Shown here piece by piece: positions 36,101-48,238 of a DNA stretch of 64,000 nucleotides. The stretch spans positions 434,001-498,000 of the forward strand of contig WIXG01000002.1 in the NCBI GenBank assembly GCA_009869945.1, written 5' to 3'. Under the pieces are notes generated by a model. The model made no database searches, was not told the DNA's origin, and worked only from the letters and a program-made list of their open reading frames with translations. The translations under genes and the position numbers were made by a program. Numbering within the stretch: position 1 is the first letter of the stretch; each line of letters opens with the position of its first letter. The stretch is from Mesaphorura yosii. Lineage: Eukaryota; Arthropoda; Collembola; Poduromorpha; Tullbergiidae.

Positions 36101-36402
36101 GAGCACAGATGTTACGGTGTTCGAGTTCAGGAATTGCACCTTTCGTGTATCGTGTCTTTGTTTGGTCTTTCCATGAATTCCAACCCAACGTAAGAAAAAG
36201 CAGCCAGAGCCAGATTTGAATCGATTTGCGCAATAAATGACAAATTGTCGAAATTGCTGATTAAATTTGGATGCGGATCACTCCACTTACCATTACACGG
36301 TCGACCCACAGATCCATAGTAGTTCGTACGAAGGAAGACTGGTGGGTTTCTCGTCTTCAGAGGAGGCTGGTGCTGATGGGAGAGGATGGACGTAGTGGTC
36401 AT
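24147..36402 (-). CDS. FAM110-family protein
   Basis: Homologue of vertebrate FAM110A/B/C, centrosome- and spindle-pole-associated proteins. Four exons join in phase: 36402-36291, 29546-28725, 26225-25308, 24850-24147, giving 851 residues, more than twice the vertebrate length. Three signatures appear in the family order: N-terminal KRKSAVELLQESKAYYVKS (about 39-57; human KRLSAVERLEADKAKYVKS), central RPILRSKSDLSHRY (about 622-635) with ADLERFFDMLGLD, and C-terminal SIVERNARVIKWLYNCRKA (about 827-845; human AIERNARIIKWLYSIKQA). Exon 3 adds a Pro-rich segment (ESPPPLPPKSP, PPPPPRR) that could bind SH3 domains, and a CxxC (YSVCNKCDG). The ATG at 36402 lies in a separate first coding exon 6.7 kb from the next. 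Introns 2 and 3 are 2.5 and 0.46 kb. FAM110 is one of several paralogues in vertebrates, so no letter is assigned. Confidence 0.88.
29547..36290 (-). other. Intron 1 of FAM110-family gene
   Basis: A 6.7-kb intron bounded by a GTAAGT donor (36290) and a CTTGCAG acceptor (29547), far longer than most introns in the window. It is AT-rich and cryptically simple, with clusters such as GCGAGTCGCGAGTCGC near 29,985 and 30,225. It contains one finger-like ORF (30511-30762, separate entry). No other coding exon is convincing. Size and position suggest it may house regulatory elements; that is inference. Confidence 0.6.
30511..30762 (+). pseudogene. Zinc-finger-like ORF in FAM110 intron
   Basis: An ATG-started frame of 83 codons with LKFQCLKCYQSFKLLNKFEK followed by CIYHKK. 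This resembles a BTB-type C2H2 finger (C-x2-C-x3-F), but the first His is Cys and the spacing to the last His is one residue short. The remainder shows no domain. It lies antisense to its host intron, lacks splice context and is probably a decayed fragment of a zinc-finger exon or retrocopy. It could also be chance. Confidence 0.3.
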
Positions 36403-39400
36403 TCTTGGCTCCTACTCTCTCGTTGTCGTCGTGACTTCTTCGTTCTCTAACGCATTCGTGGCCTAGCTCAGTGTTGTTGCTGTCGCTCTCCAGCGTATTT
36501 CTCCAGATCGTCTCGAAGAAGAAAGGAATCCTCATCAGTCCGCAAGTAGCAGGCAGGCAGTATGATGAAGAAGGGTCAGGCCAGGAATGCGAGTGAAGTG
36601 GTACAAATGTAGTGACGATGATAACCTGTTGAATACCAAACACAAAATATTTTTTATAAAATATAGACAGAATTCTTGAAAATCTTTTAACCCTCAGAAA
36701 TGAAAATAGAAATGGAAACGAAACGGGAAGATGCGGACTGCGGACCACCAAAGATTATTTCTCAATAGTACATAGACAAAGTTAAAACAAATATCAACCC
36801 ACCAGGAATTGAACCACAAAACAGAAAACAAAGCAAGGGCCCGACCGAAGAAGCCAACTCACACCACACGCACACATGGCACTTCACTGGGAAGATTGAG
36901 CAACCTGCACTACAATTGTCAATTTTGTTTTGACAGCCTCATGAAGCAGAGCAGAAACAAATTGAATGAGCACAAACCGGCTAATCATCCTCATTTCGAA
37001 CACACCGCAGTCATTCGTGAATTCATGCCCAAGACCAAATTAGTTTCCACAAGAGCCTAGCGCCTAATTAACACTGTTTTGAAGGGGTTGTCTTATTATT
37101 CAATTACACCATGCAAAGACGGGGAAACAAGCAAACACAAGACGAGACCAAATTAGTAAAGCATGTCAAAATGCAGACTAAGCCTAAACCAAGCCTAAGC
37201 CTGGCGTATAATGCGTGGTCTGACTTTGACGTTTACAAATGAGAGCTCCCATTGCTCACTGCCTTGATTAAACAGAGCACCGGCAGGCAGGCCGAAGATT
37301 CTTAATTTTCTTGCTGTGCTGGTCTGGTAAAGAAAAGTCAGTGTAGATTCGCCGCGGGTTAAGAAATAGTTCAGTTTTTGAAGTGGTGTCATACTGAATG
37401 ACAAAGAAACCAACCACAACCACGCACAAAGGCAAGGTTTTGGCTCTTAATTAAGACAGCCAACCCAGCATCATCTCCAAATCTGCGAAACGTTTACTAT
37501 TTACGTGCAATCATGATGAGTGGCCTATTTTAATAATTTCAGATCACCACACAGCCGGTCCAAAAGAGAAATTCAAAGGAAATCTGCGACGTCCGCGAGT
37601 ACGCACCTGAAAGTCGGCCGGTCTTTACTCTTTATTCGTCAGTCATGGATGTCAATGTGGTTTGTATTTTGAACATTTTGCCATTTTGCGCCCTGCATTC
37701 GTCTGTAAAAGGAATCGCAGTCCGTGTGGGTGAGAAGGTGTGGTTCGTCAACATTAATTTGTTGATGCTGAATGCGAGGTTGATGAGCCGCAATGACAGG
37801 AATCAGACCAGACTAGGCTGAATTATACACCACACCAAATGATGCAATGTGAACGAGTAATGACAGCGTTTGACATAATGAGATCAAGTGATGATGCGAT
37901 TTCTTTGATCTTGTCAATGTTGTGGTCGGGTCGGTCAGGACTTCGACTTGAGAGCCAGCTGCGTTCTGCGTTGCGGCTTGAGAATTACGGCGACGGATGC
38001 TCTCTGCTTTCTATTTCTGCCAGGCAGGCAGGCAATTTTGCTCATTTCCTCATTTTCGTACCCTGCACTTAATATTTGCAGGTCTTTAAAGCAGTAATTA
38101 GGCCTGTTGCTGTTTTGTTTTGTCAATGCAAAGATAAACTCCAATTTGCAATCTTGTCTATCATAATCCATATTACGCACTTTCTCGTCCCAGTCCCAAG
38201 CCGTTCCCGTCCGCCCCCAAATTCTTTCTATCTTCCGTATTGCTTGGTTTCGCACTTTTATCGCACTTTCAGCGATAAATCCTGTCAACAGAATCGCCTC
38301 GACGATGATACTGCAACTTTGCAGTTCTTCGTTCTCCTCTCTCTTGTGGTTGATTGAAAAGTATGTAATTAGCAAAATTAAATGCCAGTGTATTTGGTTA
38401 AGCCTCCGTACAGCCGTTCATTCTCTTTAATCCTTGTGGTTAATTTGGTTTATTAACCATTAACTAATTTTCCGCATCGCGGCACAGGCCCGACTCTCGA
38501 GTCGACAGTCGACTTTCTCTCTGCGTAGTGCAAAATGCGAAAAAAACTGCGAATGAGGGAAGACGAGGATGAAAAGACATAATTCACTTATTTTGGATTC
38601 TGTAACGGTACCGATTCATTAAGATTTACGACTAATGATAATGCATTGCAGGGCAATGCTGACAAGTATCAAATATATGGGTTAGTAGTCTTGGCCATCT
38701 TAACTGAAGATGTGCACTGCACTGCTTTCTTAAATGAGTTGATTTATGCTCACATGCCGCTCGCCTAATGATACATTGCATGCAGTATTTGCATGCATGT
38801 CGTGAGAAAAACGTGTAAATTACCAAGTGTAAACTTGATTGCTTGGCATTGGCATCACTTTTGGCTCCGAGCATCTTTTGTTCGGTGATTAACGTCAAGC
38901 GATGGCTTGGCTATAGTTATTTTGATGCAGAATGAAAGCAAATTAGTTGCGATACGCATTAATGAATAAATTAACTGCCTTGGCTCACTGCTTTCATTTT
39001 TCTTGCAGCAAGGCAAGGCAGCCAGTCAATGCAGGCAGGCCTGCTTAGGCTTCTGCTTTGATTAATAATCCAGCCTTTGAATTAGTTTCCTCGCATCGCG
39101 TCTTCGCGTACGCGTGAACTTAATTCTAATTCACAATCCACGTGCAGCAGCGAGAGCGAATGGATATAACGATGTTGTTATTGCTGATTGATTGCTCGTA
39201 CTCATGCTCGTGGCGATGGAATTATAATAATACACTGGCACTGGTACGGCCGCACGGCATAGAACCTTCGGCAATTTGCAATTCGCTTCTCACAATGAGC
39301 AATGTTGTGCTTTGTGCATTATGCACGGATGACGAACAATGCAGAGACAGCGACGGAGTGTAGCAATCCAATCTGGGTCATTAATTCGCATTCGAAATGT

Positions 39401-42400
39401 GTGTTTGTGTACTTGGCCTTCTCAAATTTACAAGTTCAATATTTACGACACGACAGAGACTCGGCTCGATAATCCTTCGTGACGTTGTTGGCAAACAAAT
39501 CATAAAATTACCACGATTGTCAAATGGATGCAAGTTTTGTAATTGGCATAAACCAAAACTCGTGCGTGCTGCAATTCAAGGCAGAATTGCTTTATGTTTT
39601 GTGTTTGCGAATGAGTACGAATTGGAGTTGGAATCAGATTTCAGGCAATCCTAGAAACCGAGCCAAATACGTCAAGCGTCACAAACAAATACGAATACGA
39701 ATGTCTCTTGAATATGGGTAGATTTATTACAGAAAGTTTGCGTCACGCACAGTTACGAATATTAATGAAAGAGGAGACGACAGGTACAAATCGACGGATT
39801 TATTTCACTATTTCACCAGTTTACAGTTGCCAGTGCGGTAATTTCATGCCTCGAATAATTATAGAGATTATGGCTGTAAATCGACACGGTTGAACCGTTT
39901 TCGTGGTTTTGGTTTTCACTTCTCTTATCATTTTATCAAGAACGAATGAATGAACTTGTTTTCTTCGTCGTCTTAGCCGTGTTCGTGGCAATAATTCAAT
40001 AATTCCTAAATAACCACGCAATTTAGCGATACGTGAGTAATTTTGAGACTTTCGCGTCTTCGTCCAATTTGTGGACAAAATTCAATGAAGAATCAGGCGA
40101 GCATGACAAAAATTAGTCTTTTGTGTTATCCAGTCATTTAAGAATTGTTTCTGCTTGCTTTGGCACTCTCATCCGTGATGCAAAATTCTGAAACGCTGAA
40201 CGAGCGATGATTAATTTGCTGTGTACAAAAGATGTGAAGATGTTACTTCACAAACCATTGAAATTTGAATTGAGCAAGCAGCTGGATCCTCGCACGCCAC
40301 AAAAAGCTTGAATCTCTGATTCTCTTGGCCGGTGGAGTCGAACGAGCGAGTCTTTTGTACTCTGCTAAGGAATGCAAATATTTTTAATCCAGAACTGTAC
40401 AAAGCGCATGGAAATTATTCCGAGAATTGCTTTGCTTTGCTATCGAACAAATGAACCCGAATCAAAAGGCAAAAGGCAGTGCGCAAGCAAACTGAAAATC
40501 AAAGCGAATAAAATTTTACGCCTTTCATACTCGTACTGGCGTTCGTATTCATTTCATTGCTGGCTGCACCTTTCAAATTGGTTTCATTTCGTACTTCGCA
40601 TTCGCATGAAAGTACGAAATTAAAATCCAAATTTCATTAGGCGGTTGGAGTGATTAGATTTCACTTGCTCGGTCCGCACGTCATGAAAGTGTTCAGGTCA
40701 TAGTCAGAGTCATACGCTTTTGTGTAATGACCATAAATGGGAGAAGGTACACGCATTTGGGCTGACTGAGAGCGTGACACGGAAAGAAGCAATCTGGCAG
40801 CAGGCAGTGAGATAAGGCTCGTTTAATCAATCAAATTTGTCAACGTCAACACTTTCGGCATCAAGAAAGTTCCTGTTCCACGACTGACGATTCCATGTTG
40901 AAAGGAAAACTCAGCTCGGCTCGTTCGTCTGCGTTTCGCCAAACTGTCGTCGTCGGTTAATATTTTTGAAAGTGTTGACAGAGCATGAAACATGAAAGTA
41001 CCGCGGAGCAGACAGGAAAACAGGCAATCTGAACTCAATTTCATAGTACTGCACTGAAGCAGTTATCAACTTCAAACATGAAACACAGAATTTACAGCAA
41101 TAAACATATTTTATATGTTTAATGCAAAAATTGCGAATCGCGAAAAGGCTGACCTTTTGTCTCGCAGAAACTAGAACAGCATGCACTCTGCACCCAGGAC
41201 AGAAGGAAGGAAAGCACCGAGCACCTTCATTCGCAAACACGCCAACGCAATTTGCGCTCTTATTCGGTCGCTCATCGTCATAATTTTCACAAAAAGTGAT
41301 ATAAATTCGTCATTAAGTCGAAAAGTAAGCACCAAATATTTGCACTCAGTCTTTTACAATGTAATTACACATTTTTATTGTGCGCGAGCACAAAAACTGG
41401 CCCCGCGGCCCGGGCAATCATTATTAAATGTTTCTTTGCTTTATAGCACGTATTATGAGTCAATAACATAACGTGAGAACAGTCATAACGAATAAATTCG
41501 GCTGGGTCGGGCCGGGCGGCTTCTTTGCGCTCCCATTTGAGAGGCGTTGTCTGCTTGGTGCTCAGGACGCTGATGCTCGTATCCCGACGAGCGACGAATG
41601 TGTTCGCAGTTTGCATTTGCATGGATTCACAGTGCCAGCGCCTATGCCTTCACCATTCACCTTATGAGTCCTCTAATTATAATCGCCCCAATAAAAGCTG
41701 CTGCTCTGTTCCGTTGTGTGAATTGTGGAGATGCACGAACAACTTCAGCATAATGCACGGCGCAACAGAGCAGAGCCTTGAAGAAGACGAGACAAAGATG
41801 AGTTGAAGAATCTCGTTATCGTCGTGCAACTCGCAAGGTGCAGCTTCGGAGCAGTGCCGAAGTCGGACGGAGGTACTTAAAAATCAAGAATGCCAAGGCT
41901 AGGCTAGGCTAGACTGAGGCAGTGCAGTGGGCTCAAAGATGCGGTCCACAATATTTTATTTTACAACCTTTTATTTTATTTTGTGTCTGATGAAATGAAA
42001 TTTCGCTTTGAGTGTTCGGAGTCCTTTTGCGCGTTACTCACCGACAAATGGAGGCACACAATGGGAGTTCTCTTTTTAACCCCCTTCGTATTTAAAATTA
42101 AAACAGACGAGTCATAAATTCATAAGCGAAAACATGTGAGGGTATGGCTGTTGTGTTTGGACACTTGCTTGGTTTGGCTTGGCCTGGCAGGCTTGAGTAC
42201 TGCGAGTTGCTAGTTGCGACTTGGGATTTCGGTTTCGAGACTCGTTTTGAAACAATGCAACACAATTCGAATACAGCACAGGCCACACAGGAGAAAAGAA
42301 CCCTTGAACGTTGAACTGCGCTGCTGCGTCTCATTTCTTGTACTTTTACACGCTACGTTCGTGGTCGTGGCTCGTAGTCGTATTCGTACGCTGTAGCCAG

Positions 42401-45400
42401 ACACGAGACTAAGAGTCAAAGGCCTAGATAAAAGAGGAGCACAGCACAGAACTGGATCAATAATCATCTTCGCCGTTCGCTTCTTGTTGAATGCAGGCAG
42501 AGTAAGGAAAGGAGCAATATATACGACAAAGCAATGCAATGCACTTTGGTTTTGCTTTCACATTTCACGTTTCGTGTTTCGTGTTTTCTGTTTTAGCCAC
42601 GTCCAGCCGACCCGACAAGATAAGACTCAGGATTTCCGCATTTTCTCCAGTTTGGCCTGCCTGGCCTCGTCTGTCGTTTCCTAATGCTAAAACCCATAGC
42701 GGCTGGGGGCTTGGCACAGGCACGGAAAGATCTTAACACTGTATGATTCATGAGGCCGCTTAATTTTTACATGACACGTTAACCCTCGCAGTCTTGGCAA
42801 GGCAAGGACAAGCATACAAGCAGCAATCACTTGCTATCTCAACTCGCGTATCGCCTTCTTTTATGGCGATGACAAATTACATTGTAGACTCTTTCAATTA
42901 TGGCCGGTCGATGTGGCAAGGTGCAATAAAAACTTAATTATAATTTAATCGACCTAAAAAGTGCAGGCTGCAGCAATACGACTACGCGACGAGGACGGGC
43001 GACGGATTTCTCAAGACGAATGAATGTGCGAACAGAACACTTGCGTGACACGGCCCGCAATTAATTGGGCGTGTAATTAACGTAGTAAAGACAAATGTCA
43101 TAATATTACAAGTTTACTGCGCTCTGTTTTGTTTTTGTTTCTCAGCGAGGAGCATTTCAATTTTCAAGATGTGCAAGGCAAGCAATTTGCCAACTCCTTC
43201 CTTAATTCTCGTTCTTGCCTCAAATGATCCTAATTTTTTATGTAATCACACAACACGGCTGTGTTATTTGCTTTAACAGGGTCCACGACCACGACTGCGA
43301 TTTGACTCCCACAAAACGAAATAATGCTTCCTAAGCTGTGTGACTTGACTTCTTACGTGACTTGCTTTGGCTCTTGATTAACACATAGGCAGACAAACGA
43401 AAAACGAAAAACTCGTTTAACATGATGAAAGAATCAGGTAAGTAGACTCCAACAACCATTTTAGGCTACTACGCTGTGCGCTGTGACTACGACTGCGACT
43501 GCGGGTTGCGTTATCATTTATTTATCTTAAATCTTTTGTATACAAGCACATCGTACAAGAAACGCACGTATTTAATGTTAAGTTAATGGAACAAAGACTC
43601 AATTCGTTAAATGCACTGCACACCGCTCACGGCTCTCGGCTCGCGTCTGCCTGTCGTGTCTTGTCCACTCCACATTTGCCATTCGCATTCGGATTCGCCT
43701 TCTTTCTGTGCCCTACGAGCCAATGCGCCAATGAAGCGTGTAACGATTGATCTTGTTTCTGTATTCTGTCTCGTTTCTGCATCACACGAAATGCCAAATG
43801 CGTAACCTCATTGTTTGTGCCAAATCATTTAGAGAATAAAAATTGACAGGTGTATTGCAATGCATGCATTTTGCAGTTGAGCCGCTGGTCTCGTCTCGTG
43901 ATCGGCTCGTCGGCAAAAATAATCACAGTCGCAGTTATAAAAGGAAGGCAGGAGGCAGACAAAAGGGAACTTGGTTCCTTAAATGTTATTATTACGCGCT
44001 AATAAAGCAATAAGCAACAACAAGAAAGGCTTGGAGAATTTGATTTGGTCATAACATGCAAACTCGACAACTCGTGCTCGTGCCTCATGCCTCGTGCGCT
44101 GCTGAGTTATGAATCATTTCATTGTCCGTCCGACTTTTTACTTTTTACGAGAGCAGCAGAACACAAAGCCTGCTCGCGAATTGGCAAAATGTGCAGAATG
44201 CAAAATGCAATGACAACACAATGCCTCAATGACAAATGGGAAGAAAGTTTCTCTCTCCTCGTTAAACTCCTAATCTAGTCTACATCTAATTTGCGACTGT
44301 GTTTGTCGTCAATCACGGTAGGATAATCACCTGGAAATGTATGCTCGTTGTAATGACGCTTCTTCGCTTAATCAGTAAAATTACGCGTTGTCACAATTCT
44401 TCGCGTATCGCCTATCGCGTTGCCAGCATGATCCGCAGCAAATCTCGGATCGAATTACGCGGCAAGAAGCACAAAGCAGATGGCCAGCAGCAACAGAAAC
44501 GCATAAAGAAAGGCAAATAAGGCTGGCAAAATGAATGGCTGCAACTCGCAGCAGGACAGGGCAGAGTTCATCAACTTTCGAGATTATGGTAATAAAAAAT
44601 GGGAATAAATGTTGTTAAACGCTTTGCTTTGTGTAATGTAATCGTAAACCAAAACCAAACCACTTGTGAATGTGAATTGTGATTAAGATGACGTCTGCAT
44701 TATGATTACGGTCGAGTACGGAGGACGACTGACGGACGCGGACGGCTTTTTTACTTTCTACAAATCACTCGAGTACAAGCCAGCTCAATTCATGCACTTG
44801 TACTGGGCACCCAAAGCCAAAGTGTCAGGCTGCGGTGCAGGATTTGCAATTTGTACTTCCTACAACGTTAATCTTGATTACACAAGAGTTCACAGTTCAC
44901 AGGCAAAATTGTGCAACTTATCACCTTAGAACCTGCACTGCACTGGATGGCTCGATTGCGGCAAATCTGAGACGCGGAGAGACAACAAAAAATTCCCATT
45001 TGTCTTGCAAATTGTTATGTTTGGCAAATTGGAGTCGGTCGATAAACGAAGAGCGATAAGTAAGAATAATTGCAGTTGGGGTCAGAAAATGGGCCACAAA
45101 GCGCAGTGCAGTGGTTAATTCACAAGTAGACTAACTAGACATAATGGCAATCAGGAAGATAATTAATTATTCGCATAAATCAATACGTGCTGTCCGCTGC
45201 CGCTGGTGCTCTTTTTGTGCTTTTGTTGTTGTTCTTACCTCTCAATTTCAGTTTTCGCAGCTTCAGGGCGAATCTGCTTCTGCAGCTGAATGGCAGGTGA
45301 GATATAAACAAGTCATGTCAAAGATGCCCTGCTTTGTGCATCGCGTCAGCTGGGCGGCTGTCTCAACACTTGATCACATCAAATCACCATCACGTTCCAC

Positions 45401-46664
45401 AAAAGGAAGTCTGCTGATTGTTATTTGCAAACCACTTCTGTTCTGTTCTGTTTTTGCACCTGTCGATGAACTCGACTCAACTGGAAAGCGAATGAATCAA
45501 GTTGGTGTTAATGTTAATGCCAGGTAGAAAATGAATTTTGAGCCCCGCAATTGTTAAATTACTGGAATCAATACTGTTTTGTTTTCAAATTCCAGACCAG
45601 AGTTGACGATGACGAGCTAATGCTCTGGAAGTGGAAGTGGAACTGGAACAAAAATCTGAGCTGGAACTGCTGCAACGCACTGCAAGTGAGTGCAGCTGTA
45701 CTTACACTTTGTGCAGCGAGGATGAGAAAAATCGATCAGGAGCACTTTTCTCTGTTGACATTGCACACTTCTCGAAAGGACTGCATTTGACAGCGACACG
45801 CCACGCCAGTGAAAGTTGAAGTGGCTGTACTTTTAATGTTACATTTTCTCCAGAGTACTTAAGTCAAAATATCAGTCAAGTCAACAACTATTTTTAGCTA
45901 ATAAAAGATGCACCTGTTCTCTGAACCGCTTCGCTGTTGTCGCACAACTCAAAATCACTGCCCACTAGCGTAAATCTGTCCGACTCAGTTCACAAGGTCC
46001 AAATGCTCAAAAGTTAATTCGACGCTGCGTTGATCCGACTTCTAATAAAAGCCGAAGCTGAAGCTGAAGCACAACCAGTAAATAACAAAGACAGAATTCT
46101 GACTCGTGGAAATGCAACAGCAACCTGCTCTGCCCGAGGATCATATTGTTACTGACATGATCATGATCGCAGGCGAGCCACATGCCGCAGTCGCAGTCGA
46201 AGATACAGTCGGTCAGACGCACGGCTCAACTCGTACCTCATCGCTTAGCCCACGAATTTCTACTCTGCCTCTAAGCGAATTTGAAGCACGTACAGTTGTA
46301 CAGCAGATCAAGTTACCATTGTTGAGCAGTGCAGGCAGATCGTACACTGAGTTTGGCTTTGGAAAAGAAGGCTTTCATTGCATGTGTGTGTTTACGTTTA
46401 GTGCACAAACGAATTCGTATTGTGGATACGGTCACGATAAAGAAAGAATCTAAAGCTGGAACAGCAGCAACCAGCGACAGCAACAAAGGCGAAGAAAGCG
46501 GACTATCGCACATGACACGAAGCTCGGCCACGGCGGAATTGAATGGCTGAGTTGAAATCGAGCTCTAGATTGAAAAATCGCAACGCGACGTTTGTCAATT
46601 GCGTATTATTAATTTTGTCGGCGTGCAGCGAATTGTGACTACAAACCAGTTAATTTTATTTAAA
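36403..46664. other. 10-kb region without supportable genes
   Basis: Between the FAM110 start codon and IGBP1 I find no exon with family motifs and splice signals. Frames are short, often open only with non-ATG codons, and carry no domain. Composition is AT-rich with dense short-word reiteration (GCAATGC, GCAAGGCAAGGCA near 39,010 and 42,797, CTAGGCTAGGCTAG near 41,900). The left end should hold the FAM110 promoter and perhaps a 5' UTR exon, because a possible acceptor (TATTCAACAG) ends near 36,628 on minus. No tRNA cloverleaf was noticed. Confidence 0.55.
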
Positions 46665-47941
46665 ATGGAGGTCACATTATCACAGAAGTTTGATTCGGTG
46701 TACATCGTGGTGAGGAAACTACTGGAGGACAGTGACGACGAGGACGCAGCGAAGGTACGTTTGGATTAAATGATAAGGACATCAACTCTAAAAGCTGTGA
46801 AAAATATTTAACTAACCGTAATCTGAATTGTTCTTCTGAATTCTGAATCAGGAAGGGAAGATCAATGAAGCTATTCAGAGCTTGCAAGATATCACTGTCA
46901 CTGTGTCTAAATTATCACTATTCAGCAGCAACGAGTCCTTTGAAGAGTTAAGTGGTGATACTTTGAAGTTCATGCTCCTTCCTTACCTGCTTGGGTCATT
47001 ATGGCAAATCAAGAAGGTTGCGCCCGACCCGGACTCCTCGCAAACATATCAGAATTTTGATCCAAAATCGCTGCGGAAGAACATTTGTGACATCTCTCAG
47101 ATCTACTTCCAAGATTTCATCCAAAGATGTTTAGATTACAATGTCATCAGTGCTGAGCCGCCTGCGCTAAAACTGTTCCGAGAATTTCATGAAATTGAAA
47201 TGCAGAAGGAGGAACCTGGTTCAGGAGACACAAGTTCCGCTAAGAAACAGATGAATCTTATTTCAAAGTATTTTGACAGCAGTGATCGTCGGGAGCAAAA
47301 GGTTAAAACTTTCAGAGAAACGAAGGAGCTGGAAGGGAAGATTAAAGCCGTCGAACAGAGACAAAAGGTAAGTAAATTATGGAATAACGTACTCAATTAC
47401 TGACTTGTGTACTTACTGATTTGGGTTCTTGCTCTTGAAACAGGCCGAAGAAGACTTGGACGATGAGACCGTCAAAGCCCTGTACCTGTCTGCTCTCAAG
47501 CGAGCCGTGATAGATGCAAATTCTCAGATCGAAGCCATCATCCAGGAATTACACCTCCTGAACATGTCAAATGGTGGCGGTGAAAATCTGTCTGCCAAAG
47601 CCGACTCCAGCAGGGCGGGGTCAAATAATCCGTACGGACTTCCGTTCAAGACCTTCATCTTGACCAAAACAACTATGCAGAAGAATGTGTTTGGAATGGG
47701 CTACCCGTCCCTCCCTGTCATGACTGTCGAGGAGCTGTACGAAAAGAGGCGAGAGGAAGGGACGTGGCCAGGACCACCTGGTGCTGCCTCGAACCACCCG
47801 CAACCACACGCGCCTACCGAAGATCAAGCAGAAGAGGAAGTGGATGAGGACGACCCGGAGTACTTGGCTCGTCAGCGGAATATGGACGAATTCAAAGACA
47901 CGCACCGAAGAGGATGGGGAAATCGTATGAATAGAAGCTAA
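46665..47941 (+). CDS. IGBP1: Immunoglobulin-binding protein 1 / alpha4 / Tap42
   Basis: Cytosolic regulatory partner that binds and stabilises catalytic subunits of PP2A, PP4 and PP6 and links them to TOR signalling. Three exons join in phase: 46665-46754, 46852-47367, 47444-47941, giving 367 residues. The N-terminal TPR-like helical part includes LKFMLLPYLLGSLWQIKK (family: KYLLLPALLGxLTxK) and RxxNIxxSxxxFxDFLxxCxxY-type spacing in LRKNICDISQIYFQDFIQRC. The C-terminal signature is clear: NPYGLPFKTFILTKTTMQ, VFGMGYPSLPVMTVEELYEK and RREEGTWPG. The tail after an acidic run (EEEVDEDDPE) has RNMDEFKDTHRRGWGNRMNR, the family ending. Poly(A) signal at 48061. The next gene (corin-like) converges on it. 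Confidence 0.95.
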
Positions 47942-48060
47942 ATGCATTATCAGTAGAAATTTGCAAAATAATTGTCTTGAATGCCATGTTCGCTTGATTC
48001 GCTCCTAACGCTTGGTACGCATAACTGCAATTACTTACTAGTTTGTAATTTGCCATGCTG

Positions 48061-48178
48061 AATAAACTGGAGATCCGTTCTTGAAAGATGATTTCTTCGA
48101 CAGATTCACCTTTTGTATACATACGCATAAATAGAATGGAATACTGAATTTTCAACGGCTTTCGAGTCCCTATTTATT
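48061..48178. terminator. Poly(A) signals of IGBP1 and corin-like gene
   Basis: AATAAA on plus at 48061-48066 is 120 bases after the IGBP1 stop. TTTATT at 48173-48178 (AATAAA on minus) is about 60 bases beyond the corin-like stop. The two genes are tail to tail, with 297 bp between stops; here the signals do not cross. Confidence 0.55.
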
Positions 48179-48238
48179 ACCATCATCGCTTGACGGCAGC
48201 CCGGTATTTATAATTTACAGATATAATTGCATGTGCAT

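Noticed and set aside
38514-38560. Possible structural RNA around short inverted words (GTCGACAGTCGAC nearby)
   Set aside because: The inverted words are short, and no tRNA A/B boxes or longer stem could be made.
46106-46453. 115-codon frame just upstream of IGBP1
   Set aside because: No recognisable domain and no splice partner. It is of a length expected by chance, and the IGBP1 promoter is likely to lie here.
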